Below, piece after piece: positions 17,205 through 25,921 of a DNA stretch of 64,000 nt. The DNA is from Bacillus massilioanorexius (GTDB lineage: Bacteria > Bacillota > Bacilli > Bacillales > DSM-1321): the NCBI RefSeq assembly GCF_902374955.1, contig NZ_CABKRX010000109.1, positions 1-64,000 on the forward strand. The letters are read 5' to 3'. Below the pieces are notes generated by a model. It was not told the DNA's origin and made no database searches. It saw nothing but the letters and a program-made list of their open reading frames with translations. The position numbers were made by a program, and so were the translations under genes. Position 1 is the first letter of the stretch. The number at the start of each line of letters is the position of its first letter.

Positions 17205-19853
17205 TTACTTCTTCTCATTCCACAGCTTTTGAATAATATAATAAGATTGTTTCAACCTTTCTTGATAGAGTGGTTTGTCCCACTTTTTCCAAGTGTAACC
17301 GTTCATGGCTGAAAGTTGGTTGTTATTTATTGCAGGGAAAGAGTCTTTAATGATTCCATTTTCATTTTCAAATAAGACACCTATATTTAATTGATCGATG
17401 ATGGTTGTAGTTTCAAACCCATTTTTGTAAAGGTCGCCAATAAATTCTTTTTGACTTGGGTCCTTTGCTTGAATTAATAACCATGGAATCCGTATTTCTA
17501 TAATTCCATCATTTGTATTAATAAAGTAATCGGCTAATGAATCGTAATCTTTAGATTTTGGATTACCGTTTCCTTGTCTAAGCTTACCAGTTTCAGTTGT
17601 TTTAAAATCATATGTGATGTTTGCTTCAGGATTATAATATTCTTTATCTAAAGCATAAAGTATGGATGTGAATATTCCACTATTTTTTATAGGTAGATTT
17701 TCTGATGCAACATCGTTTTTCTTATATTGATAGAAGAACATATCATAGTATGAATCGACTAAAATATGTGATTTGTTTTCGTTTAAATCGATTAGAAAAT
17801 CTACCCCGTTTGAGAAGCGTATATTCTTATTATTAGAAATAAAGTGATTTCCTTGATTTGGAACTGTATCTAATAATAGTTTAGGAATGCCGTTAGAATT
17901 CGAGTCGTAATCAATACGGATATATAAATATCTTTCATCGTGATCAACGTATAAACGTTTAAGATCTCCTTGACTTTTTTCATAAAGTGGCGCTATAGAC
18001 CATTCACTAACATCTCCATCAACTTGAATTTTGAGACGATCAAAGCTTAATAAACCAAATTGTTGCTCATTTGTTTGCGCATTTGACCAATATGGTCTTC
18101 GATTAGGATTATCGTAATCCATCGTGTTCCAAGTACGTTTAAACCATTCGTCCTGCCATGTGAAAATGAGAGCCCCCATCATTTTTTCAGCGACAATGTC
18201 TTCATATAGCTCACTAATGAGCTCACCTTGCTCTTGTTCAGTCATAAAACCTTGGTTCTTTCCAAACTTATTTATATGAGTTAGGCCACGGGAGCTAGGT
18301 ATACCAAATTCTGCAACCAATATTGGGAGACGATGGACGCTTTTTAATGCATTTAAATAACCCGCATAGCTATTATGTTCTCCGCGATGATCGACGTAGT
18401 TTTGATACTTCTGATCGTAGTGCATGAAATCAGGATAATATGGATAAATATGATACGATGCAAATTGACCTGCTAAATCCATGTCGTTTTTCGTATAAAT
18501 AACATTAGGATTAACACTAACGATATCTTCACCATCTGTTGCATCTGATGGATGCTCTAAAATATCTGTAGTTGGCCAGTTGGTAAAGCTCATCGGTCTG
18601 ATAGAATGATACGTTTTCATTTCGTATTGTGCTAGAATGTCCATTTGCATAGCAAGCCAGTGTTCAAATGGCTGTGCATTTTTTGTTTCAAAAAAGTTTC
18701 CTTTATACTCTCCAATATCTTTATGAATTTTATTTGTATTTTCAACCATGAAAGGATACCATTCAATCCCTAATATCCATCCAATGACATATTCGGATAT
18801 ATCTGACTTGTACACACCTGAGGCATGTCCAGCTTTTTCTTTCACAATTTTATTTCCATGAATAACATCAGAAATCATTTTCATCTCATTCTGGAATTCC
18901 TTCATGTTTTCTTCGTCAAACGCATCTAAAGATTCTTCTAATAATTCTTCATTGATCCACACGCCATGCAGTACATATATTTTTTCTTCATGACTGTCAT
19001 TATACTTTTTCAAAGCATTATAAAAGCCAGGAGGATGAAGGGTATAAACGCGAATAGTGTTGGCATTCATTTTACCAATCTGCTTAAACCAACGGTAATA
19101 TTCCACTTCTGTGATTGCTGCTTCTCCTGGAAATGAGCCGGGCTTAGCCATTCCTAAATTGACACCTTTCACTGATAATGGCGTCCATTTACCATCCTTT
19201 AACACTTCAAATGTATTTTCATTAATACGGGCAGGAAGCTGAAGGTCTTTAGAATATACATCACTTTTTTTCATTTCTGTCTGTTCGAATTCCTGCAATA
19301 TAGATTCCATAATAGGAACGTAAGTTTTCCAATAAAATGCTTGCTCTGAATAACTATGAGCAATTTTATAAATGCTTTGTAATCCTTTCATTTTGTAAAA
19401 GAAAGGTACATCAGAAGTGTCATTAAAATCTCCAGCAAAATAATAACTAGTGGAAGGAGCCTTTTCATTTTTTAGAATGGCTGCAAATTGGAGTGGGATT
19501 TGATGTTGTTTCAACAGTTTTTTCCCTTCAGCTGTTAAATTCCATTGATAGTTTGCAAGCACCTCGGTTCCTTCTTTTGGAGTCACGATATCAAACCAGT
19601 ATTGATAATCGGGACTTTCACTAAGGGTAAATTGTTTTCTCCCTTCTTTCGTAAAAGAAAGGCGGATTCCATTTTTTTGAATATGCGGTTCATTCTCTAA
19701 AACGACTACCTCATAGTCGAAATCATTTACTAACACAAAGCCTCCACCATCATAGTTCCAATTATCACCGAATTTATCTAGGATCCATTGTGGAATTTCT
19801 TCATTTTTTTCAGGATTTAATTCTTCAAAATATCTACCAGTCAGCCACTCCAT
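17205..19853 (-). CDS. Membrane-anchored TIM-barrel glycoside hydrolase, main part (frameshifted)
   Basis: The 882-residue frame has a glycosidase-like (clan A, GH2/GH5-type) TIM barrel at roughly residues 220-620, with MNANTIRVYTLHPPGFY, a strand-4 segment GWILGIEWYPF carrying a possible acid/base Glu, and LPILVAEFGIPSSRG carrying the likely nucleophile Glu. A CBM9/DOMON-like sandwich follows (DGDVSEW, LYVDHDERYLYIRIDYD). It has no signal peptide and begins MEWLTGRY. The preceding gene ends YLGLEWSG with a 13-base overlap. Restoring one G at about 19840 (TG to TGG) joins them as EWSG-W-TGRYF, so this is the larger part of one 1060-residue envelope enzyme. It probably trims or modifies the glycan made by the GT2 in the same operon. 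Confidence 0.8.
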   Translation of the reverse strand: MEWLTGRYFEELNPEKNEEIPQWILDKFGDNWNYDGGGFVLVNDFDYEVVVLENEPHIQKNGIRLSFTKEGRKQFTLSESPDYQYWFDIVTPKEGTEVLANYQWNLTAEGKKLLKQHQIPLQFAAILKNEKAPSTSYYFAGDFNDTSDVPFFYKMKGLQSIYKIAHSYSEQAFYWKTYVPIMESILQEFEQTEMKKSDVYSKDLQLPARINENTFEVLKDGKWTPLSVKGVNLGMAKPGSFPGEAAITEVEYYRWFKQIGKMNANTIRVYTLHPPGFYNALKKYNDSHEEKIYVLHGVWINEELLEESLDAFDEENMKEFQNEMKMISDVIHGNKIVKEKAGHASGVYKSDISEYVIGWILGIEWYPFMVENTNKIHKDIGEYKGNFFETKNAQPFEHWLAMQMDILAQYEMKTYHSIRPMSFTNWPTTDILEHPSDATDGEDIVSVNPNVIYTKNDMDLAGQFASYHIYPYYPDFMHYDQKYQNYVDHRGEHNSYAGYLNALKSVHRLPILVAEFGIPSSRGLTHINKFGKNQGFMTEQEQGELISELYEDIVAEKMMGALIFTWQDEWFKRTWNTMDYDNPNRRPYWSNAQTNEQQFGLLSFDRLKIQVDGDVSEWSIAPLYEKSQGDLKRLYVDHDERYLYIRIDYDSNSNGIPKLLLDTVPNQGNHFISNNKNIRFSNGVDFLIDLNENKSHILVDSYYDMFFYQYKKNDVASENLPIKNSGIFTSILYALDKEYYNPEANITYDFKTTETGKLRQGNGNPKSKDYDSLADYFINTNDGIIEIRIPWLLIQAKDPSQKEFIGDLYKNGFETTTIIDQLNIGVLFENENGIIKDSFPAINNNQLSAMNGYTWKKWDKPLYQERLKQSYYIIQKLWNEKK

Positions 19854-20389
19854 TCAAGTCCTAAATATTGTGTTACACGTTCCCTTACAGCTTGACTTGT
19901 CGGTGATGCAAATGTATTGAATTCAGCAATGAGTAAACTTTTTTTATTTTGATTTAAACGGCTTTCAATCGCTTCCCATTCTTCCATTTCTAACCCACCA
20001 TATATTTTGTCAGAACGAGAGCCTTCTCTTTGCTTATGGCTTATCCTAGGTATGTCTTTTGAATACACACCGTAAGTATCAGCTATGTACATCACATCAT
20101 ATTTATCATAATTAGTCGGTAAAGCACGTACTTTATAATTTTTTGATTTCTCATTTGGTACGAAGCCAAAATAATCATTTTTAGCATTAAATGGGACTCC
20201 GTCATTATTCGTATATTTTAAATGTTTTAATAGCCATGTTAGTCCTAAATGCTCCCGAAAGCTTTCATTTGTTACCGTTTTATCAATGATGGCAATTGAC
20301 AATTTTTTCTCCTCTTGAACTTGCCATAGAATAAATGGAATGACTAAGATAGAAATCAAAACTAAACATAGCGTATAGATTTTCTTCAT
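19841..20389 (-). CDS. N-terminal part of the same glycoside hydrolase (signal anchor segment)
   Basis: This 182-residue frame begins with a signal anchor (MKKIYTLCLVLISILVIPFI) and continues as a soluble extracytoplasmic domain with YDVMYIADTYGVY and LLIAEFNTFASPTS, reminiscent of a glutamine-amidotransferase-like or GATase/beta-galactosidase-type fold. It ends with a TGA inside a 13-base overlap with the next frame. The join reads naturally if one G is missing (see 17205-19853). Its start overlaps the GT2 stop by four bases (ATGA), showing tight operon coupling. Alone it would be a membrane-anchored stub. Confidence 0.75.
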   Translation of the reverse strand: MKKIYTLCLVLISILVIPFILWQVQEEKKLSIAIIDKTVTNESFREHLGLTWLLKHLKYTNNDGVPFNAKNDYFGFVPNEKSKNYKVRALPTNYDKYDVMYIADTYGVYSKDIPRISHKQREGSRSDKIYGGLEMEEWEAIESRLNQNKKSLLIAEFNTFASPTSQAVRERVTQYLGLEWSG

Positions 20390-21822
20390 TGAGACGCTCC
20401 TTCCTTAGATAGTCCTGTTCGTTTTAAGCTTCCCCAATCTTTCCTACCAAGAAGAAAGCGTATAAAACCTTCACATCTAAATAGGAGAGTAAATGGTTTA
20501 TACCAAAAAATTTCAGTTAGTGATATGAGAAGAAGTTTCGTCAAATCTGCTATTTTAGGATAAACACTCAAAGACCATGCCTCTAATAGAATTGAAGCTA
20601 TTGAGAAAATGGATCCATATATGATAAATAACAAAATGAGTAGAAAGGCAAATTCATAGTATATATCACCAAGAAAAAAGGCGATGATTATATAAATATA
20701 ACCGATTAATTCTGCTAATGGGCCTAAGCATTCTACTAACCAAAAATAAGGGAAGGAGATTAAACCAATCGTTCCATACTTTGGATTGAGAGTCATTTTT
20801 TTATGCAACCAAAGGCTTTCTATTAGCCCTTGATGCCATCTTCTTCGTTGTTTTCTCAAGTCTGATAAACTATGGGGCGTTTCAGTCCAACATATAGGAT
20901 CTGCAACAAATTCGATTCTTTTTTTTAATTTCTTTTCTTTTATATAACGATGTAAATGGACAATAAGCTCCATGTCTTCACCAATCATATTTTTAGCATA
21001 TCCGCCTACTTCAATGACGTATTTTTTTGAAAAAACACTGAATGCTCCAGAAATGATTAACACTAAATTATATTTACTTAAAGCAATACGACCCATTAAA
21101 AAGGCACGTAAATACTCGACAATTTGCATTAAAATAAGGCTGTTTTTGGATAAGCCATTACTAAAAATCGATCCTAATTGAACATCAAGTCCATTAGCAA
21201 TTCGAACATTCCCTCCAGCAGCGATTACATCTCCATCAGACATAATAATAGGTCTCATTACTCGTAATAATGAATTCCCATCTAATATCGAATCTCCATC
21301 AATAGAACAAAAATAAGGATTTTTAGATAGATTGATACCTGCATTTAACGCATCTGCTTTTCCTCCATTTTCTTTATCAATAAGAAATAGATGGGGATGA
21401 ATAGTTGATTGGAAGATTTGCTTAATGGGTTCAGTTTTTATCTGTACTCTTACAGCTTTATAAATCGGTCTCATTTTAAAATACTTGATAACTTTTTCCT
21501 TTGTTGTATCTGTTGAGCCATCATTTACAACAATTAGTTCCGTTTGTGGATATCGGAGGCTTAATAATGAATGGAGACTATCGATAATTCCTGCTTCTTC
21601 ATTGAAAGCAGGAACAATAATAGAAACGGGTTTTGCAAACATGGAATCAATGTATTCATCATCTCGTTCAGATATATCGAGTTTTCGAAATTTTCGTAGT
21701 TGGGTAAATGCAATAATTAGCATTACACTATAAGTTAAAATAACATAAGCCATGTAGAAAAATATGATCCATCCTAACACTAGCATTATGGTTTCGAATA
21801 TGTTATCCATTTCAGTTTTCAT
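20386..21822 (-). CDS. Processive family 2 glycosyltransferase (membrane glycan synthase)
   Basis: This 478-residue synthase of the poly-GlcNAc/hyaluronan/cellulose synthase type probably polymerises and extrudes a polysaccharide. An N-terminal membrane helix (residues about 10-40) precedes the GT-A domain with IIVPAFNEE, DGSTD, DxD as SIDGDS, the acceptor/base motif GEDMEL and the processivity motif RKQRRRWHQG. Three or four C-terminal membrane helices follow. There is no PilZ domain. It lies between a HEAT-repeat membrane protein (three-base gap) and the anchored glycosidase (four-base overlap), so all are one operon. The sugar is not predictable from sequence alone. Confidence 0.9.
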   Translation of the reverse strand: MKTEMDNIFETIMLVLGWIIFFYMAYVILTYSVMLIIAFTQLRKFRKLDISERDDEYIDSMFAKPVSIIVPAFNEEAGIIDSLHSLLSLRYPQTELIVVNDGSTDTTKEKVIKYFKMRPIYKAVRVQIKTEPIKQIFQSTIHPHLFLIDKENGGKADALNAGINLSKNPYFCSIDGDSILDGNSLLRVMRPIIMSDGDVIAAGGNVRIANGLDVQLGSIFSNGLSKNSLILMQIVEYLRAFLMGRIALSKYNLVLIISGAFSVFSKKYVIEVGGYAKNMIGEDMELIVHLHRYIKEKKLKKRIEFVADPICWTETPHSLSDLRKQRRRWHQGLIESLWLHKKMTLNPKYGTIGLISFPYFWLVECLGPLAELIGYIYIIIAFFLGDIYYEFAFLLILLFIIYGSIFSIASILLEAWSLSVYPKIADLTKLLLISLTEIFWYKPFTLLFRCEGFIRFLLGRKDWGSLKRTGLSKEGASQ

Positions 21823-21825
21823 CCT

Positions 21826-22860
21826 CTATCTGTTTAAAAGTTCTTTGGCTATATCAACGGCGTATCGGTCAGTAGCTGTTGATATAAAGTTTTGTAGTAT
21901 TTCTTTACCACCCTTTCTATTCATAATTGTATTAGCTGCTTGATATCGTACCCACCAAGAGGGGTCTTGGATCATCTGCTCCAGATAAGGGCGAGTTCGA
22001 GATAATGGAATGTACTCGAACAATTTACCAACCATTAACCTTTCTTCCCAGTGAGGTGAATTTACAAAAGAAAAATAAGTGTTAATATCTTTTACTATCC
22101 CTATTTCATATATCGCTTTTAACGAACGGATTCTCATTTCTACATCTTCGTGGTTTAATAAATTCTCTAAGAAAGGAAGAAAGTCGAGATTTCTTTTTAA
22201 ACCAATTGTATCAATTAGTGAATATTGTTGGTCTAAAGTTAGTTTATGAAGATGTTCGATAAGCTCTTGCACAAACCAATCATCATTAGTTAGTAATAAT
22301 TTTTTAAATTCGTAGTCCGATAGATTTTCTTCTGCTACTAACTTTTTAAGAAAGGTCTTAGGTTTAAAAAGGGCATAAATTCTTAGTAGTTGAAAACGTT
22401 CTTCTTGTGATATTCGATAACCCTCAAGTTTTTCACAATCTTCTATTAAATAATCCATATGGAAATCAGCAATTCGATACAAAGCGAGTATCCGATCACT
22501 TATACTTTTACTTTTAAGTAACTCTGCATAGTGCTTCGTTAAATACTCATTTGAAAATCGTTTTATTTTTTTCTGGACCGTTTCATCAGTTAAATTACGT
22601 ATGTAAGCAAGAAATATCTCTTCTACTCCCTGAATCTCAAATTCCTGTTTGGGGACTAAAGTAACTGAAAAATCGTTGTCATTAATCAAATATTCATGCC
22701 AATCCCGTTGCTTTCTCTTAATATACTTCGTTTTTTTATTTTGTTTTCTTGTTTCCTTTAACTGTATGTAAACCAAGTACAAATATAAGCAGAATAGCAC
22801 AATAGCAAAAGCGATAACAATGATTAATAAAAAATGTAGTGGTATATCTATTATGACCAT
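21826..22860 (-). CDS. HEAT-repeat membrane protein
   Basis: This 344-residue protein has one N-terminal membrane helix (residues about 5-32) followed by a basic linker and a long cytoplasmic alpha-solenoid. HEAT-like repeats are clear in the last half: LPFLENLLNHEDVEMRIRSL, WEERLMVGKLFEYIP and DPSWWVRYQAANTIMNRKGG. Such proteins act as scaffolds. The gene overlaps the upstream regulator by 10 bases and is three bases from the GT2, suggesting it links the regulator to the synthase. No enzymatic motif is seen. Confidence 0.8.
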   Translation of the reverse strand: MVIIDIPLHFLLIIVIAFAIVLFCLYLYLVYIQLKETRKQNKKTKYIKRKQRDWHEYLINDNDFSVTLVPKQEFEIQGVEEIFLAYIRNLTDETVQKKIKRFSNEYLTKHYAELLKSKSISDRILALYRIADFHMDYLIEDCEKLEGYRISQEERFQLLRIYALFKPKTFLKKLVAEENLSDYEFKKLLLTNDDWFVQELIEHLHKLTLDQQYSLIDTIGLKRNLDFLPFLENLLNHEDVEMRIRSLKAIYEIGIVKDINTYFSFVNSPHWEERLMVGKLFEYIPLSRTRPYLEQMIQDPSWWVRYQAANTIMNRKGGKEILQNFISTATDRYAVDIAKELLNR

Positions 22861-23762
22861 AATCTTTCCAACACTCTTTTCATTAGAGCTTCAAATAAAC
22901 GGATATTAAGTGGCTTAATCAAATACTCGTCTACTCCACTTGAGTAAGCATTAATCATCTCTTGCTCAGACTTGCGTTTCGTCATCATAAAAATGATAAA
23001 CTTTTTATTGTTAGGAAGCTCTCGAAGTCTGTGGACGACCTCTAAACCATTTTTACGAGATAAAATATCATTTACTAGAATAATATGGGTATGGCTGGTA
23101 TAGTACCAATCAGATTGTAAAAATTCATAGCCATCATGGAACGTTTGGATATCTAATTGAAAATGGTTGATTGAAAGATTTTCAAGAGTAGAAGAAAGCG
23201 CTTGTGAAAAAATCTCATTATCCTCTAGAATACTAACTTTAATATGTTCAATCTTTCTTTTTTTAAATTGAGAACTGGAAACAATGGATTTGTTTAAACC
23301 GTTTTTTAATAATTGTCTATTCACATTAATTACTTCGCCAAAGGAAGCATCACAATTATTAATTTCACTAATAGTTGTTAATATTTGTAAGTCATATTTA
23401 TTGAAAAGTGGTTCCATTTTGTTTTGGATGTTAGATAATAAGCGCTTAATAAATGCATAAGCTTCTTTTTCTCCACTTAACGTTAAAATGATGCACCATT
23501 CTAATGGTCTAGATAATTTGCAAATCAAATCTGATTTTCGAATTTCCGATTGCAAAAATGCCCCCATTGCATTTTCAATTTGAATATAGTCCTCTTTTTG
23601 AAGAACGGTTTGGTTGCAAAGGCTTAGCATGGAGACTGTTATAGGCGATCTAGAACGTTCAACATTTGCTGATAATATATTAAAAAAGTGTTGCATTTGA
23701 TTTTCATTTATAAAATCATTTTGTAATGTAATTTGAGCTTCAAGCTTTGGAGATTGACTCAA
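22851..23762 (-). CDS. GGDEF-like / pseudo-receiver regulatory protein
   Basis: This 303-residue cytosolic protein has two parts. Residues about 20-165 resemble a GGDEF fold without the GGDEF motif (DLICKLSRPLEWCIILTLSG stands where RxGGDEFxxIL would be), so no cyclase activity is expected. Residues about 172-300 are a response-regulator receiver (VSILEDNE, MMTKRKSE, YLIKPLN) in which the phospho-acceptor position is Asn (IILVNDIL) although Thr and Lys are kept. It is therefore probably a phosphorylation-independent or alternative sensor heading the glycan operon. The start is TTG with a distant AAAGGA; no better start is seen. Confidence 0.75.
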   Translation of the reverse strand: MSQSPKLEAQITLQNDFINENQMQHFFNILSANVERSRSPITVSMLSLCNQTVLQKEDYIQIENAMGAFLQSEIRKSDLICKLSRPLEWCIILTLSGEKEAYAFIKRLLSNIQNKMEPLFNKYDLQILTTISEINNCDASFGEVINVNRQLLKNGLNKSIVSSSQFKKRKIEHIKVSILEDNEIFSQALSSTLENLSINHFQLDIQTFHDGYEFLQSDWYYTSHTHIILVNDILSRKNGLEVVHRLRELPNNKKFIIFMMTKRKSEQEMINAYSSGVDEYLIKPLNIRLFEALMKRVLERLWS

Positions 23763-24007
23763 CTCTTAATCTATCCTTTCTGATAATTCACTATGGTGGT
23801 TTATATATCTATAAAAATTATAGTCTATAAGTTCAATAGATTTAAGTGGTCATTAAATAGTGTATTTATTTTTATTTTTCTAACAATGAAGTTATTTACT
23901 AAATTGAAACACGGAATAAGTACTTCATCGTTTTTATCTAGCATTTTTTTTTAGTGGCGAAGCAATGGTTTTAAACTATAGGGCTATATATTTTACTTAA
24001 AGATACT

Positions 24008-24216
24008 GTTCCCGATGAAATTTGAGGAAGAAAAATATTGGCATGTTTAGAATTAAAGGATAAAGAAACTCTCCTCGGTTCTGAAGAGTTAACACAGTTC
24101 TGTAAACGCCATTTAGCACCATTTAAAGCTCCTAAAAAATTGTCTTTGTGGATACATTGCCTAGAAATGAACGTGGAAAAGTAAATAAATCGAATTTACT
24201 TCAATATTATATGTAG
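24008..24216 (+). pseudogene. C-terminal fossil of an acyl-CoA synthetase (AMP-binding) gene
   Basis: Reading from GTT CCC GAT GAA gives VPDEI-stop-GRKILACLELKD, then LTQFCKRHLAPFKAPKK. A shift of frame continues FVDTLPRNERGKVNKSNLLQ to a TAG at 24216. This matches the last 65 residues of acyl-CoA synthetases, including the A10 lysine motif PRNxxGKVxK. One TGG has become TGA and one frameshift lies near 24144. The N-terminal 400 or more residues are absent, so this is a relic. Confidence 0.75.
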
Positions 24217-24266
24217 TATATGTTGGATTTTTCATTAAAATGTAGAATATTATATCTGATATATTG

Positions 24267-24300
24267 GTGATACTATTGTTCAAGTAGTATCACTTTTTTA
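24267..24300 (+). terminator. Terminator of the vanished acyl-CoA synthetase gene
   Basis: GTGATACTA and TAGTATCAC form a perfect stem followed by TTTTTTA. Confidence 0.75.
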
Positions 24301-24501
24301 TTGTCAAATAAGGTCGAAATGATGAACAATCTAAATACCATTCTTTTTGAAAAATATATGAATCAAACCATTATATAGTATAAAGTTAGTGAAAAACTTC
24401 ACCATTATAACGAATAGTCCCATTTACACACGACAAATGTAATATAAATATAATATTTAAGCAATTAAAAATATGGTAAAGTTTGATTTGCAGGAGGTGG
24501 T

Positions 24502-24546
24502 ATGAGTAAACTCATTTTTGCGAATCTTTTTAACTTTTTATCATAG
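24502..24546 (+). CDS. Possible 14-residue leader peptide upstream of the LCP gene
   Basis: The frame MSKLIFANLFNFLS starts with ATG preceded by a near-perfect ribosome site, AGGAGGTGG at 24492-24500, and stops 49 bases before the LCP start. The ribosome site is far stronger than that of the LCP gene itself. The peptide is hydrophobic, with no obvious regulatory codon run. It may be a regulatory leader ORF or a deletion remnant. Confidence 0.3.
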   Translation: MSKLIFANLFNFLS

Positions 24547-24595
24547 ATTTAGATGAAAAATTCTTTAATTTATTATTTAGAAAGTGAGAACAAAT

Positions 24596-25636
24596 GTGAA
24601 TAATAATACAAATGAATCCAAGAAAGTTACATCCAAAAAACGTGTATTAAAATGGACATTGATCAGTATTTTAATCGTAGTTTTAATTATAGCTTGTTAC
24701 GGGGCTTATGTTTTTATTAAGGTGAAAGGAGCTCTGGATAATACTACAACAGATATAGGAAGAAAAGGGGATAAATCAGAACTTAGAGAAGAAGCTCTTA
24801 CCTTCGGGAAAGACCCCATCTCTATACTATTATTAGGAGTAGAAGAGTACACTAGCAAAAATAAAAACGGTCGAGCAGATACACAAATTATCTTAACATT
24901 AGATCCTAACAATAATGAAATTAATATGATTACAGTGCCAAGAGATACAAGGGTTCATATTGAGAATGCAGGAGAGTATACTGGTATACATAAAATAAAT
25001 GCTGCTTATAGTTATGGCTCTATTACAGGATACGGGGCAGTTAAACTTCAAATGGAGACTGTCGAGAAGCTTCTTGATATCCCAATAGATTATTATATTA
25101 CTGTGAATTTTGATGGCTTTCGCGATATAGTTGATGCACTTGGTGGTGTTACAATTGATGTGAAAAAAGATTTTTGGGAAAAGAACTTTTATACAAATGA
25201 AAAAATTGAATTTAAGCAAGGAGAACAGCATTTATCAGGTGAAGAAGCATTAGCCTTTGTTCGTATGAGAAAAAGAGCGGTCGATGCTTCATATTCAAGA
25301 GATGAAAGACAGAGACAATTCTTAGAAGCTACGGTTGATCAACTAATATCAGCTGGAACCATTTTTAAAGTAGGAAAAATTACAGATATTCTTGGAAAAA
25401 ATGTAAAAACAGATTTAACTGCTAGTCAAATCTATGCATTGCAAAAACGATATTTAAAATCAGAAAATCTGTCTATACAATCTACTGAAATACAGGGGGA
25501 AGATCAAATAATAGATGGATCCTCATACTTTGTTGCAGATGAAACAAGTCTTAAAGAGTTGAGTCAAAAGATTCGAGGGATATTAAAACTAGATCCAACA
25601 GAAAATTTCACTACTAATGCTGATTTTGTTCAGTAA
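24596..25636 (+). CDS. LytR-CpsA-Psr (LCP) family wall-polymer transferase
   Basis: This protein of about 346 residues has an N-terminal anchor (residues about 17-45) and an extracellular LCP domain. The family attaches undecaprenyl-linked teichoic acids or capsule to peptidoglycan. Visible LCP motifs are ISILLLGVE, RADTQIILTLDP, TVPRDTRVHI, KINAAYSYG, DALGGVTIDV and FVRMRKR...RDERQRQ with the pyrophosphate-binding Arg residues. A GTG at 24584 is also in frame, but it lies inside the AAAGTGAG ribosome site that suits the GTG at 24596. It stands alone; a terminator follows at 25756. Confidence 0.92.
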   Translation: MNNNTNESKKVTSKKRVLKWTLISILIVVLIIACYGAYVFIKVKGALDNTTTDIGRKGDKSELREEALTFGKDPISILLLGVEEYTSKNKNGRADTQIILTLDPNNNEINMITVPRDTRVHIENAGEYTGIHKINAAYSYGSITGYGAVKLQMETVEKLLDIPIDYYITVNFDGFRDIVDALGGVTIDVKKDFWEKNFYTNEKIEFKQGEQHLSGEEALAFVRMRKRAVDASYSRDERQRQFLEATVDQLISAGTIFKVGKITDILGKNVKTDLTASQIYALQKRYLKSENLSIQSTEIQGEDQIIDGSSYFVADETSLKELSQKIRGILKLDPTENFTTNADFVQ

Positions 25637-25755
25637 TTTGTATATTGTCTTGCAGATGGATAATTGCAGAGTCTTAGATAAAGGGCAGTTTTTCATTGTG
25701 CTATTTTATATAAACAACAACATATTTTTCTGATGTTCTTATTAAAGCCTTAAAT

Positions 25756-25790
25756 CCAGAAACCTAAAGATATAGGTTTCTGGTTTTTTT
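25756..25790 (+). terminator. Terminator of the LCP gene
   Basis: CCAGAAACCTA and TAGGTTTCTGG form an 11-bp stem followed by seven T. It abuts the left end of the IS200-type element. Confidence 0.85.
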
Positions 25791-25849
25791 GTGAAAAAGA
25801 AAACCCTGGGCTATGCCTAGGGTTCTAAAAAGCTTATAGCGTGGTATTA

Positions 25850-25921
25850 AAAAAACTCTTCCGAGGTGCTAAACTATTTTTGGTTCGCCAACCAAAATAA
25901 AAGCATACGGAGGAGTTTTTT
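25850..25921 (+). promoter_or_regulatory. 5' RNA structure sequestering the tnpA ribosome site
   Basis: AAAAAACTCTTCCG (25850-25863) is complementary with one mismatch to CGGAGGAGTTTTTT (25908-25921), which contains the tnpA ribosome site. A second hairpin TTTTGGTT-CGCC-AACCAAAA sits between them. Translation-inhibiting 5' structures are known for IS200-type elements. Confidence 0.6.
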
